Shown: positions 34,088 through 40,854 of the stretch, piece by piece
How positions within the stretch are numbered: position 1 is the stretch's first letter
Layout of the letters: every line of letters starts with the position of its first letter
From: Rhodobacteraceae bacterium IMCC1335
Lineage (GTDB): Bacteria; Pseudomonadota; Alphaproteobacteria; Rhodobacterales; Rhodobacteraceae
Length of the DNA: 64,000 bases
Reading direction: 5' to 3'
Assembly: GCA_039640495.1 (NCBI GenBank)
Contig: CP046864.1
Coordinates: 2,294,001-2,358,000, forward strand
Notes under the pieces: generated by a model
The model's database searches: none
Seen by the model: only the letters and a program-made list of their open reading frames with translations
What the model was told of the DNA's origin: nothing
Position numbers and translations under genes: made by a program

Positions 34088-34271
34088 AAGTCCAACAGGG
34101 AGTGGTAAGGGGGGCACATTTATTGGGCCACCACGCCCCCCACGGTATGGCGCTTTCGGCTCCGCCAAAGCGGCTCCGCCAAGATGTAGCGAATAAATGG
34201 GTTATGCTGGACAATTCGACCGCACGGCGCATAACTGCTGTTACAACTTTAACGACAAAAAAGGATTTCAG

Positions 34272-34817
34272 ATGAAATGGTTCATGGTGATGTTGGTATT
34301 GTTGACCATCCCAAGCATAACTCTTGCCGAACAAACGTGGGAATTTGACCCCACAGATAGCTTTCGTATCTGCCACGAACGCGCACTTAAAGAATCGCCA
34401 CAACCAAGTACTGACAATATTGATTTGACCAGTTGCATCGCAACACAAGAACTCGCCCACCGCACTTCGGCAAGGATTTTGGTAAACTTGCACGGTTTCG
34501 AAAACCCGATGCTTGAAAGTCTGATCCCAGCCTGCAATGCCAACAAAAAAGAACCCACAAACTGGGTCTCTGCTTTCGAATGCCTCACCGCACTTCAAGA
34601 AGCAGGTGGCTGGGAAGAAGAAATGCCCCACGAAGAAGGAATTAGAGAATTCATTGGCAACCGCGACAATCTTTTGAATATGGGAGTCATGATCTGCATC
34701 AAGCACCCCCGTTATGGACGATACGCATCTGCGCCCGCTGGCTCGAATGGGTACATCTTGTTTTTGGGCGCTTGCGTTAATGGATTTGCCAACGCGCTTG
34801 AAGAATGGGATTTCTAA
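34272..34817 (+). CDS. Secreted Cys-containing protein, probable moron
   Basis: The start at 34272 with AAAAGGA upstream gives 181 residues with a signal peptide (MKWFMVMLVLLTIPSITLAE, cut after LAE or SLA region ~20). The mature part has five to six cysteines (ICHERAL, TSCIATQ, PACNANK, FECLTAL, MICIKHP, GACVNGF) suited to disulfides. It is the only plus-strand gene between two minus-strand operons, is preceded by a 230-base gap, and is flanked by the operon terminator. This is the usual place of a lysogenic-conversion gene expressed from the prophage. Function unknown; a minus-strand reading of the same bases lacks a start signal. Confidence 0.6.
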   Translation: MKWFMVMLVLLTIPSITLAEQTWEFDPTDSFRICHERALKESPQPSTDNIDLTSCIATQELAHRTSARILVNLHGFENPMLESLIPACNANKKEPTNWVSAFECLTALQEAGGWEEEMPHEEGIREFIGNRDNLLNMGVMICIKHPRYGRYASAPAGSNGYILFLGACVNGFANALEEWDF

Positions 34818-34828
34818 CGTCAGATCAA

Positions 34829-35269
34829 TCATTCCGCCGCCTCCGCAACATCAATGATGTCTGTCAGCGCCTGACGGGCGGCGCGCATTTCCGCGATAAC
34901 GTCAGTACGTTCTTTGGCGGTCATCTTTTCAGGATCATCACTTAGATGCGAAAATGCACGGATCAACGCCGCATGTGCTTGACCACTGGCAACCGTGCTT
35001 ATCGCCGCTAGGCTCTGCAAACATCCAACACGCACCCCTTCACGGCCTGTGCGCTCAAACATCCGATTGGTCAGGGGAAACGCCCCAACGAAATCTTCGA
35101 CGGCAACAGCCGCATCGACCGTCACACCGATCTGGCCGGAACACATCTTACTGACTGTGCCTTTGAATCCGACACCATACCGGGCTTCCAACACTGCCGC
35201 GACGGCCTCAACTCCGCCAGAGCGGCGAACCAAACTATCAAATATCCCGCGTGTTACCGGATCAGCCAT
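34829..35269 (-). CDS. Phage regulatory protein, CII/CP76-like
   Basis: 146 residues. The N-terminal half (RSGGVEAVAAVLEARYGVGF, then VSKMCSGQIGVTVDAAVAVED) reads like a lambda-type helix-turn-helix of phage CP76/CII-like regulators. The C-terminal half is helical (KMTAKERTDVIAEMRAARQA). It is translationally coupled with the 47-residue gene upstream. It may control lysogeny establishment. Assignment is tentative. Confidence 0.5.
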   Translation of the reverse strand: MADPVTRGIFDSLVRRSGGVEAVAAVLEARYGVGFKGTVSKMCSGQIGVTVDAAVAVEDFVGAFPLTNRMFERTGREGVRVGCLQSLAAISTVASGQAHAALIRAFSHLSDDPEKMTAKERTDVIAEMRAARQALTDIIDVAEAAE

Positions 35270-35405
35270 TCCTGCGTCCTTTCTTTAAAAGGGCGCGTTG
35301 CCCATCAAGGGAAACCTCGTTTCCTTGGCCACAGCCATCAGCCGCGCGATAGTCAGCGCATGGAACAGCTAATTGACCAGAGAAATAAAGAACGCGGCCA
35401 ATCAT
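35262..35405 (-). CDS. Small coupled phage protein (47 aa)
   Basis: An uninterrupted 47-residue frame begins MIGRVLYFSGQLAVPCADYR and ends LLKKGRRNG. It starts in an ATGA overlap with the Cro-like gene (35402) and its TGA lies inside the first codons of the regulator at 35269. Two couplings at both ends make it a real gene despite its size. The basic end and hydrophobic start give no family. Confidence 0.55.
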   Translation of the reverse strand: MIGRVLYFSGQLAVPCADYRAADGCGQGNEVSLDGQRALLKKGRRNG

Positions 35406-35617
35406 GCGGCATCCTCATTTTCAACAGGCGGATGTGCAGCCATGTATTTCCCATTGCGATCAATGGTGCGCAAACTTGGGTTTCTTGCACCAGAACGAAC
35501 TTGATGAACAAAGCTACGGTCATTCATCGCCCGCTCACCATAAGTGGAAGCGCTAATGCCCATTACACGGCAGTATGTGTCAATTTGAGCTATGAAGTCT
35601 TTGGCAAATTCTAACAT
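35402..35617 (-). CDS. Cro-like/XRE-type small regulator
   Basis: 71 residues with a helix-turn-helix-like core: IDTYCRVMGISASTYGERAM, NDRSFVHQVRSGARNPSLRT. The first gene leftward from the immunity control region; its promoter zone contains operators at 35630 and 35688. Divergent from the repressor-like gene at 35704. The classic arrangement would make this Cro or an accessory repressor. Confidence 0.6.
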   Translation of the reverse strand: MLEFAKDFIAQIDTYCRVMGISASTYGERAMNDRSFVHQVRSGARNPSLRTIDRNGKYMAAHPPVENEDAA

Positions 35618-35629
35618 GCCTGCATCAAT

Positions 35630-35703
35630 GTAGGTTTTTTCCTATATTGTAAATAGGTTTTTAACAATTTGCACAAACCACATTAACGTAGGATATTTCC
35701 CAC
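35630..35703. promoter_or_regulatory. Two operators between the divergent regulator genes
   Basis: GTAGGTTTTTTCCTAT (35630-35645) and GTAGGATATTTCCCAC (35688-35703) match the palindrome GTAGG-N6-CCTAC with one mismatch each. The second ends right at the ATG of the repressor-like gene, and its AGGA is the only ribosome-binding candidate, so binding would also cover the start region. Confidence 0.7.
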
Positions 35704-36042
35704 ATGGACATAAATGACAAAAGAGCGGCCTACCTAAAGGTCATTTTAGAGGCAAAGGGGTTTAACCCAAGATCGCTTTCGCTGAAGGTTGGTTCAAATC
35801 CAACGCTCGTTCGCGACATAATCTTGCGAAACACATATAGCCCAACATCCAAAACATGGGATAAGCTGGCAGAGGTACTAGGCGTCCCGGCTTCAGAGCT
35901 GTTAAGTACGCAACCCGAAACAGGAACAATACTTCCAGAAGTCACCTATCTACTGGGGCAACTGGATCCTTCAGTACAAGAACAGATAGTGCCTCAGTTA
36001 AAAGGCCTTCTTGCTGCGCAAGAGGCGCAAAAAGAGGAATAA
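35704..36042 (+). CDS. Phage repressor-like XRE-family protein
   Basis: 112 residues. Residues ~15-65 contain an XRE helix-turn-helix (SLSLKVGSNPTLVRDIILRN, then SPTSKTWDKLAEVLGVPASE). The C-terminal ~40 residues are a short dimerisation-type segment (LPEVTYLLGQLDPSVQEQIV), with no LexA-type autocleavage domain. It is flanked on both sides by GTAGG-N6-CCTAC operators and is the best candidate for the immunity repressor. Induction would not be by RecA-dependent self-cleavage. Confidence 0.7.
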   Translation: MDINDKRAAYLKVILEAKGFNPRSLSLKVGSNPTLVRDIILRNTYSPTSKTWDKLAEVLGVPASELLSTQPETGTILPEVTYLLGQLDPSVQEQIVPQLKGLLAAQEAQKEE

Positions 36043-36210
36043 GTGACAACCTCGCAGCGAACAATCGCAGCGAAACTGCAGTAAATTCCTTCAACAATTC
36101 ATTAAGAGAATCAGTTTTCATATTTCAATCCTACCTTGGATAACGCGGCAATAACATAGGTGCACACATATTTACTCCCGTCTAACGGGCGCTTACCTTA
36201 TAATGCTATC

Positions 36211-36281
36211 GTAGGATATTTCCTACTTATTTTATTGACGTAGGTTTTTTCCTACTATATGCCTCCAAATCACACAGGAGG
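36211..36281 (+). promoter_or_regulatory. Rightward early promoter with two perfect operators
   Basis: GTAGGATATTTCCTAC (36211-36226) and GTAGGTTTTTTCCTAC (36240-36255) are perfect palindromes in their 5-bp arms. A -35-like TTGACG (36235-36240) lies between them, and TATATG/TATGCC (36256-36263) is the -10 candidate. AGGAGG at 36276-36281 serves the ATG at 36288. The 168 bases before it, after the repressor stop, show no clear gene. Confidence 0.7.
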
Positions 36282-36287
36282 CCAGCA

Positions 36288-36476
36288 ATGACAAAAACCC
36301 ACACAACAAACCAAAACATCACCGACGCCTTTAACATCATCGGGAACCCACACCCAAGCCAAAGTGCAAGCCTGCGGCTTCTGGCATGGGCCACACTGAA
36401 ATCAGAACGCGGCCAAACCGTTTGCCAGCGCCGCCTTCAGGCAAAGCCAGCCGCCCAACAGAAGCAGGTGGCCTGA
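36288..36476 (+). CDS. Early phage protein, unknown
   Basis: 62 residues beginning MTKTHTTNQNITDAFNIIGN, the first gene under the rightward operator-controlled promoter, with a strong AGGAGG. Rich in Gln, Ala and Lys, no known domain. Its TGA overlaps the next ATG (TGATG). First early genes are often host-takeover or antirepressor proteins; nothing in this sequence proves that. Confidence 0.55.
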   Translation: MTKTHTTNQNITDAFNIIGNPHPSQSASLRLLAWATLKSERGQTVCQRRLQAKPAAQQKQVA

Positions 36477-36691
36477 TGGCTGACCTCCCACAATTCGCCC
36501 GCTTCTGGATGGTTTGTCGCAAGCCAACTGGCCCACATTCCAAAACCGAACCGCGCACTCGCTACTCCACTTTTGACGATGCAATGGGCGCGGCCCAGAA
36601 GCTGGCCAAGGAAAACGATGCGCAGTTCCATGTTCTGGAAACCGTCGCCACAGCCCGCCCCACAGACGCGACACAGGGGGCATTGCTATGA
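36476..36691 (+). CDS. Early phage protein, unknown
   Basis: 71 residues starting MADLPQFARFWMVCRKPTGP, with a central FDDAMGAAQKLAKENDAQFHVL segment common to small phage proteins that carry an alpha/beta unit (strand W-x-V-C-R, helix A-x-x-A, strand F-H-V-L). Overlaps its neighbours by one and four bases. Function unknown. Confidence 0.5.
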   Translation: MADLPQFARFWMVCRKPTGPHSKTEPRTRYSTFDDAMGAAQKLAKENDAQFHVLETVATARPTDATQGALL

Positions 36692-36906
36692 AATCGGGCC
36701 ATGATAGCTCGGATTGCAACTGCACCGATGATCCAAAGATGCCTGCGCATCGGGACCATTGCCCTGTTTGCGAAGCAAGCAAACCTGATCAGGTCAAAAA
36801 GGATCGGCCTTGCATCACCTGTCAGACCGTTTTTCGCAGCATCGGCCCGCATCATCGGATGTGCCAGCCTTGCCGTAAGCACTCGCATTATGACGGCGCA
36901 GCATGA
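36688..36906 (+). CDS. Early phage zinc-finger protein
   Basis: 72 residues with eleven Cys/His residues in zinc-binding pairs: CNC, HRDHCPVC, CITC, HHRMCQPCRKH. Two zinc sites are likely. The C-terminal C-x2-C...C-x2-C resembles a small zinc ribbon with DNA- or RNA-binding use. Joined to neighbours by four-base overlaps. Confidence 0.55.
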   Translation: MKSGHDSSDCNCTDDPKMPAHRDHCPVCEASKPDQVKKDRPCITCQTVFRSIGPHHRMCQPCRKHSHYDGAA

Positions 36907-37196
36907 TGGCTGTTCTGGCAACACCAACAACCGGCGACCTGAAACCCGCTGGTAAACTGACCGGGGGCGGACTGCTCGCCGTTCCCGGTTCTTTTCTTTC
37001 CATTGCGCGCGGCCCGTTTGCCGTGGCGCTGGCCGGGGCGCGCGCAGCTGCCACCACTCACGATGAAACCACGCGCGCGCCCTCGGATGAAAACCACCAG
37101 ACATTCCATTGCCCACTCTGGCCAGAATGCAACTACCCCGGCGGAACAATGCGCCCCGAATGCCCCGACCTGAAAAGCCGCACAGGTGTGAAATGA
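36903..37196 (+). CDS. Early phage protein, unknown
   Basis: 97 residues. The N-terminal half is Ala/Gly-rich (AVLATPTTGDLKPAGKLTGG) and the end has a Cys pair and His (HCPLWPECNYPGGTMRPECPD) that could bind a metal. No family is recognised. The GC-rich base composition matches the operon. Coupled by ATGA overlaps. Confidence 0.4.
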   Translation: MMAVLATPTTGDLKPAGKLTGGGLLAVPGSFLSIARGPFAVALAGARAAATTHDETTRAPSDENHQTFHCPLWPECNYPGGTMRPECPDLKSRTGVK

Positions 37197-37468
37197 ACGC
37201 ACCAGCCCGCCAACGTTTTGACGACATGCCGCCAGCCACACAGGCAGGCATAATCTGCAACGATGATCGCTTCCAGCGCTTCGCAGCCACACGCAGCGGA
37301 ATGCCAGATGAACAATTCAGCGCCACAGCCGCCGCAGAATACCTGCGCACCATCTGCCAGATCGACAGCCGCCGCCAACTGAACACCAGCAGCGCCGCAC
37401 AACACCGCTTCCAAACCCTGCGCACAGAATTCGACGCATGGACCGGCAAAATCGCAACCCCACGTTAG
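37193..37468 (+). CDS. Early phage protein, unknown
   Basis: 91 residues from the ATG at 37193 (overlap with the upstream stop). Helical with FSATAAAEYLRTICQIDSRR, a pattern also seen in small phage proteins of unknown role. The longer frame beginning at 37109 would run over the upstream gene and is not preferred. Confidence 0.5.
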   Translation: MNAPARQRFDDMPPATQAGIICNDDRFQRFAATRSGMPDEQFSATAAAEYLRTICQIDSRRQLNTSSAAQHRFQTLRTEFDAWTGKIATPR

Positions 37469-37483
37469 AAAAGGAACCATCCC

Positions 37484-37909
37484 GTGATGACCCAACACAA
37501 ACCCCCAGCCGAAATCACAAAGGCCGAACCGCACGACCCATACAAAATGCGCACAATCGAGCAGATTCTTGCCCTGTTCGATGGTGGTGATTTCCTGATC
37601 GAAGTGCTTGAAGGCCACAAAACCTTGCAGCTGGATTTGCTAGAACACAAGGCCGAACACGGCACCAAAGGGTGCAACGGCAGCATGACGCTGCAGGTAA
37701 ACTACGCCCTTGGCAAATCTGGCGATGTTGCCATGGGCGCAAGCGTCAGCTTCAAAGCCCCGAAGAAACCAGCATCCAGCGCAGCGGCGTTCATAAACGA
37801 TGATGGCGAACTGACACTTTACAGCCCCTTCATGGCCAAGATGCACCAACCCGTTCGCGATGTCAGCGACCACGACCCAGAAACGGGCGAAGTCCGCGAC
37901 GTAGACTAA
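37484..37909 (+). CDS. Phage protein, unknown (recombination-block position)
   Basis: 141 residues (GTG at 37484 or ATG at 37487). It has IEQILALFDGGDFLIEVLEG, TLQLDLLEHKAEHGTKG and SMTLQVNYALGKSGDVAMG, a beta-rich pattern. It precedes the DUF2303-like gene, as often in phages where both are carried with recombination functions. No further assignment. Confidence 0.55.
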   Translation: MMTQHKPPAEITKAEPHDPYKMRTIEQILALFDGGDFLIEVLEGHKTLQLDLLEHKAEHGTKGCNGSMTLQVNYALGKSGDVAMGASVSFKAPKKPASSAAAFINDDGELTLYSPFMAKMHQPVRDVSDHDPETGEVRDVD

Positions 37910-37949
37910 TCACCCAAAAAACCAAACCTGCCACAAAAGGAAAAATACC

Positions 37950-38969
37950 ATGACAGGCAACACTGACGAAATGACAGCACACCCACTGGCAAACACCGCA
38001 GAAACCATGCGCGATGTGATGGAACAGATCGGGGGCACAGAACACATCACCGCGCCCGATAATTTTGACCTGACCAAAGCACACTTAGTAGCCACACCAA
38101 GCCACCGTGCAGTTCAAGACCTGACAGACAAACACCGCAGCGCCGCTGAATACCTGAAGCCAGCGCGCCGCAAGGGCACCGCTCGCCTTGACGATCTTCA
38201 AAGCATTATCGAATGGTCAAACCGCTTTAAAGGCGAAACGTCTGCGCTGTTTGCAAAACCAGACCTGACAGCCCCCACGCTCACATGCATTGCGGACTAC
38301 CACGCTGAAGGCCCCGTGGACCAAGCCACTGCAGCAGGTGACCCAACAGCCCGGCACTGCCACCACCGCGCAATCTACAACTTCCCATTGTCGGAAGAAT
38401 GGAAGGCATGGATGGCAGTTTCTTGCGGCAATAATGGTAAACCGCTTTTGCTGGAAAAAGATGACTTGGGTGAATTCATCGAAGCACAAGCCAAAGACAT
38501 CATGGATCCGACGCCTGCCGTTATGGAAGGCAAGGAAAGCGACAAGAACCAGAAATGGGAAAACCGTCTTATCCAAACGGCGCAACAGATCGAAGGCCGT
38601 TATGGTCAACTGACCCAGTTGCTGGCCATGTCAAAGCAGTTTCAGGTGTTTGAAACCAGCAACCTGCAGGTAAAAACCAACCGTGACACCGGCGAACAGG
38701 AAATCCAGTTCCTGAACGAACACAAAGCTGTTGATGGCAAACCACTGAACATACCAAACCTGATCATCATTGCGATTCCAGTGTTCATGGGCGGTGCTCC
38801 GTACCGCATGCCAGTGCGTTTCCGTTACAGCAAAATGGGCGGCAGCGTTCGGTTCATCATGTCGATCTACAACCCTGAAAAAGCATTCGAAGCCGCCTTC
38901 AAAGAGGCCGTGGAAGAAGCCACTAGCGCAACAGAACTGCCCACATTCATGGGCACACCTGAATCCTAA
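37950..38969 (+). CDS. DUF2303/YfdQ-family phage protein
   Basis: 339 residues. Signature stretches of DUF2303 proteins are seen: LVATPSHRAVQDLTDKH, ARRKGTARLDDLQSIIEWSN, CIADYHAEGPVDQATAAGD near residue 110, and HHRAIYNFPLSEEWKAWM. YfdQ-type proteins are common in early regions of lambdoid phages; their biochemical role is unknown. AAAAGGAAA precedes the ATG. Confidence 0.8.
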   Translation: MTGNTDEMTAHPLANTAETMRDVMEQIGGTEHITAPDNFDLTKAHLVATPSHRAVQDLTDKHRSAAEYLKPARRKGTARLDDLQSIIEWSNRFKGETSALFAKPDLTAPTLTCIADYHAEGPVDQATAAGDPTARHCHHRAIYNFPLSEEWKAWMAVSCGNNGKPLLLEKDDLGEFIEAQAKDIMDPTPAVMEGKESDKNQKWENRLIQTAQQIEGRYGQLTQLLAMSKQFQVFETSNLQVKTNRDTGEQEIQFLNEHKAVDGKPLNIPNLIIIAIPVFMGGAPYRMPVRFRYSKMGGSVRFIMSIYNPEKAFEAAFKEAVEEATSATELPTFMGTPES

Positions 38970-39032
38970 AACCCTCCCAGTCCCGACATGCGGGGCTGGT
39001 CAACATCAAGCAAACCTCCCGAAGGAAGCAAC

Positions 39033-39230
39033 ATGAGCGATAAAACATTCAAGTTCGACATTGGACACCGCACAGCCCTCGCAGAAAGCGGCGGCACCGA
39101 AGAAGGCCGGATCATAGGCTGTGCGCAATACGAACACAGTGAGGACAATTACTATCTTCGCTACCGCGCCGCCGATGGCCGCTGCGTCGAAGCATGGTGG
39201 CCTGAAAGCGCGCTTGCAGCAGCGAACTGA
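39033..39230 (+). CDS. Small phage protein, unknown
   Basis: 65 residues: MSDKTFKFDIGHRTALAESG, then EEGRIIGCAQYEHSEDNYYL and RYRAADGRCVEAWWPESALA. This reads as a small beta-barrel (SH3- or KOW-like) domain, as in many phage proteins that recognise DNA or RNA ends. CGAAGGAAG precedes the ATG. Confidence 0.6.
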   Translation: MSDKTFKFDIGHRTALAESGGTEEGRIIGCAQYEHSEDNYYLRYRAADGRCVEAWWPESALAAAN

Positions 39231-39287
39231 CTTCTCTTTCTGGCCCTTGGAAACAGGGGCCAGCGACGGAAACCAGAAAGGCACACC

Positions 39288-39443
39288 ATGAGCAAGATTG
39301 AATGGACCGAAGACACATGGAACCCGATTGTCGGATGCTCAATCGTTAGCCCCGGCTTCCACGCATGGGATGCCAATCCTTGGGTCGATGTCACAAAGTT
39401 CGAGGTTTTGCATCAGAACATCGAACAGGCTGCAGCTAAATAA
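39288..39443 (+). pseudogene. Truncated Gp37/Gp68 (DUF5131) family remnant
   Basis: 51 residues. The first 23 (MSKIEWTEDTWNPIVGC, then SIVSPG) match the start of phage Gp37/Gp68-family proteins, which continue with a cysteine-rich CxxCY motif. Here the frame instead continues FHAWDANPWVDVTKFEVLHQ and stops. It looks like a large in-frame deletion that kept the start and a different end. Still has its ATG and a reasonable position in the operon. Confidence 0.5.
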
Positions 39444-39445
39444 TC

Positions 39446-39619
39446 ATGGCAGCAACTCGGTTCACAAAGGCAGAAATCACACGGGCTGTAGAGGCCGCAA
39501 AAGCTTGTGATCTGGTAATTTCTGCCGTTGAAATCGGCCCCGATGGAACTATCAAAATCTGCTTCCCAGTAGACGTAACCGAAAAAAAGCGTAAAGGTCA
39601 GGAACCGAAACAATGGTAA
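39446..39619 (+). CDS. Small protein coupled to the integrase (57 aa)
   Basis: MAATRFTKAEITRAVEAAKA starts a 57-residue protein whose stop overlaps the integrase ATG by seven bases. The helix-strand layout (ACDLVISAVEIGPDGTIKIC) and basic end (KKRKGQEPKQW) are typical of small proteins preceding Rhodobacterales tyrosine integrases. It may serve as excisionase or be only a translational coupler. Confidence 0.6.
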   Translation: MAATRFTKAEITRAVEAAKACDLVISAVEIGPDGTIKICFPVDVTEKKRKGQEPKQW

Positions 39620-40704
39620 GCGATGTGCGCAAGAACTACCCCGGCCTAACGGTTGAAACATTGAAATCAGGAAAACAACGCATTCGGGTGCGCGTCGAAG
39701 GTCACCCAAATCGCAAAATTCGCCTGCATATCGGGATCGATCACCCAAAGTTTTCAGAACACTATTGGAACGCCCGCGCAGGCGTGGAACTCGAATATGA
39801 GCCAGAAACAACAGCTGTGCGCCAATCGATCCAATGGTTGACTGACAAGTATCTTCTACACTTGGAACGCATGGTGGAAGCTGGGCAAGCTGCTGCTGCA
39901 ACACTACGGCAACGCAAAAGCCTTCTGACCCGTCTATGCCAACACAAAACAGATGATGGCGATGAATATGGGGAAATGAGCATGAATGCACCATCATCTG
40001 CCTTTGTGAAGGTCAGGGATGCGCGTGCAGCAACGCCAGCCGAAGCTGACAATATGATGAAAGCAGCCCGATCAATGTATCACTGGGCCTGCGATGCTGG
40101 ACATGCAGAATTGAATCCGCTGGTTGGGATAAAGAAGATCCACCGAAGCCAAGGCGGCGCAACACCATGGACATCTGAAGACCTACGCAAGTTCAAAGAG
40201 GCGCACCCAGTAGGAACCATGGCTCATCTCGCACTGACCCTACACATGTTCACTGCCGCCAGATCGAACGATGCAATTTGGCTGGGTCGCAAACAAGAAT
40301 TTGAAAGCCACGGCACCCGATGGCTAGGATGGCAACCAAAGAAGCGTGGTGCAGCCTTTGTTGAAATTCCAACAGCGACACCATTGCGCGAAGCCATCGC
40401 AGCAGTGGCCAGAATTGGTGATTCCTATATTCTAAATGAGCATGGGAATTCCTTCAACAACGCCGACAGCTATCGCAACTGGTTCAGAAAACGCTGTGAT
40501 GAAGCTGGATTACAGGGCAGATCATCGCATGGCGTCAGGAAAGCCTTGGCCGAACTACTTGCAGAAGAAGGCTGCAGCGAACATCAAATCATGGCGGTGC
40601 TGTCTCACACACAGCCCAGCACGTCTGCAATTTACACAAAAGGCGCAGAACGCCGCGCAATGGCAGCAGAGGCGATGCGCTCGATTCGAGGGTTTTCTTG
40701 GTAA
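39613..40704 (+). CDS. int: Tyrosine-type site-specific integrase
   Basis: 363 residues. N-terminal ~60 residues are an arm-binding-type domain, ~80-170 a SAM-like core-binding domain, and ~190-350 the catalytic domain. Active-site residues are visible: Arg in FTAARSNDAIW, Lys in QPKKRGAAF, H-G-V-R in SSHGVRKALAELL, His in AVLSHTQ, and Tyr in SAIYTKGAERR. It integrates the prophage into tRNA-Thr and lies 71 bases from the attR core, with putative arm sites right after its stop. Confidence 0.92.
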   Translation: MVSDVRKNYPGLTVETLKSGKQRIRVRVEGHPNRKIRLHIGIDHPKFSEHYWNARAGVELEYEPETTAVRQSIQWLTDKYLLHLERMVEAGQAAAATLRQRKSLLTRLCQHKTDDGDEYGEMSMNAPSSAFVKVRDARAATPAEADNMMKAARSMYHWACDAGHAELNPLVGIKKIHRSQGGATPWTSEDLRKFKEAHPVGTMAHLALTLHMFTAARSNDAIWLGRKQEFESHGTRWLGWQPKKRGAAFVEIPTATPLREAIAAVARIGDSYILNEHGNSFNNADSYRNWFRKRCDEAGLQGRSSHGVRKALAELLAEEGCSEHQIMAVLSHTQPSTSAIYTKGAERRAMAAEAMRSIRGFSW

Positions 40705-40705
40705 T

Positions 40706-40736
40706 GTGGACCACGCGCAATTTCAATGCGGTCCAC
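40706..40736. promoter_or_regulatory. Putative integrase arm sites, right
   Basis: GTGGACCACG at 40706-40715, starting one base after the integrase stop, and an inverted GGTCCAC at 40730-40736. Both match copies inside attL. Confidence 0.5.
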
Positions 40737-40775
40737 AATCAAGAATAATTCAACAATATCAACAGGTTATTTTTG

Positions 40776-40794
40776 ATATGGTGCCCCCACACGG
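40776..40794. repeat. attR core
   Basis: Identical 19 bases to attL at 6830-6848. The core forms the 3' end of the intact tRNA-Thr gene on the minus strand. Confidence 0.9.
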
Positions 40795-40854
40795 ACTCGA
40801 ACCGCGGACCTACTGATTACAAATCAGTTGCTCTACCAGCTGAGCTATAGGGGC
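40779..40854 (-). tRNA. tRNA-Thr(TGT)
   Basis: 76 bases read on the minus strand from GCCCCTATAGCTCAG to the encoded CCA. The acceptor stem GCCCCTA pairs with TGGGGGC, the anticodon loop is TTTGTAA (anticodon TGT) and the T-loop is GGTTCGAGTCC. It serves as the integration site of the prophage and stays whole after insertion. Confidence 0.93.

Larger units (their letters stand above)
6830..40794. mobile_element. HK97/lambda-type siphoprophage in tRNA-Thr
   Basis: The element is bounded by a 19-bp direct repeat, and the right copy is the 3' end of an intact tRNA-Thr(TGT). One unit from core to core is 33,946 bp. Inside are an integrase next to attR, an immunity region, replication genes, HNH-terminase-portal-protease-capsid, connector, tail, fibre and lysis genes in normal siphophage order. 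All structural genes appear open and full length, so it may be inducible. Tail genes include GTA-gp10-type and rcc01693-type proteins typical of Rhodobacterales phages, while tape measure and tail-tip proteins are lambda-like. Confidence 0.92.

Noticed and set aside
34035..34832. Minus-strand open frame of 265 codons opposite the secreted-protein gene
   Set aside because: It has no ribosome-binding site, runs through the terminator hairpin at 34055-34087, and lacks a recognisable protein pattern. The plus-strand frame has a proper signal peptide and AAAAGGA before its ATG.
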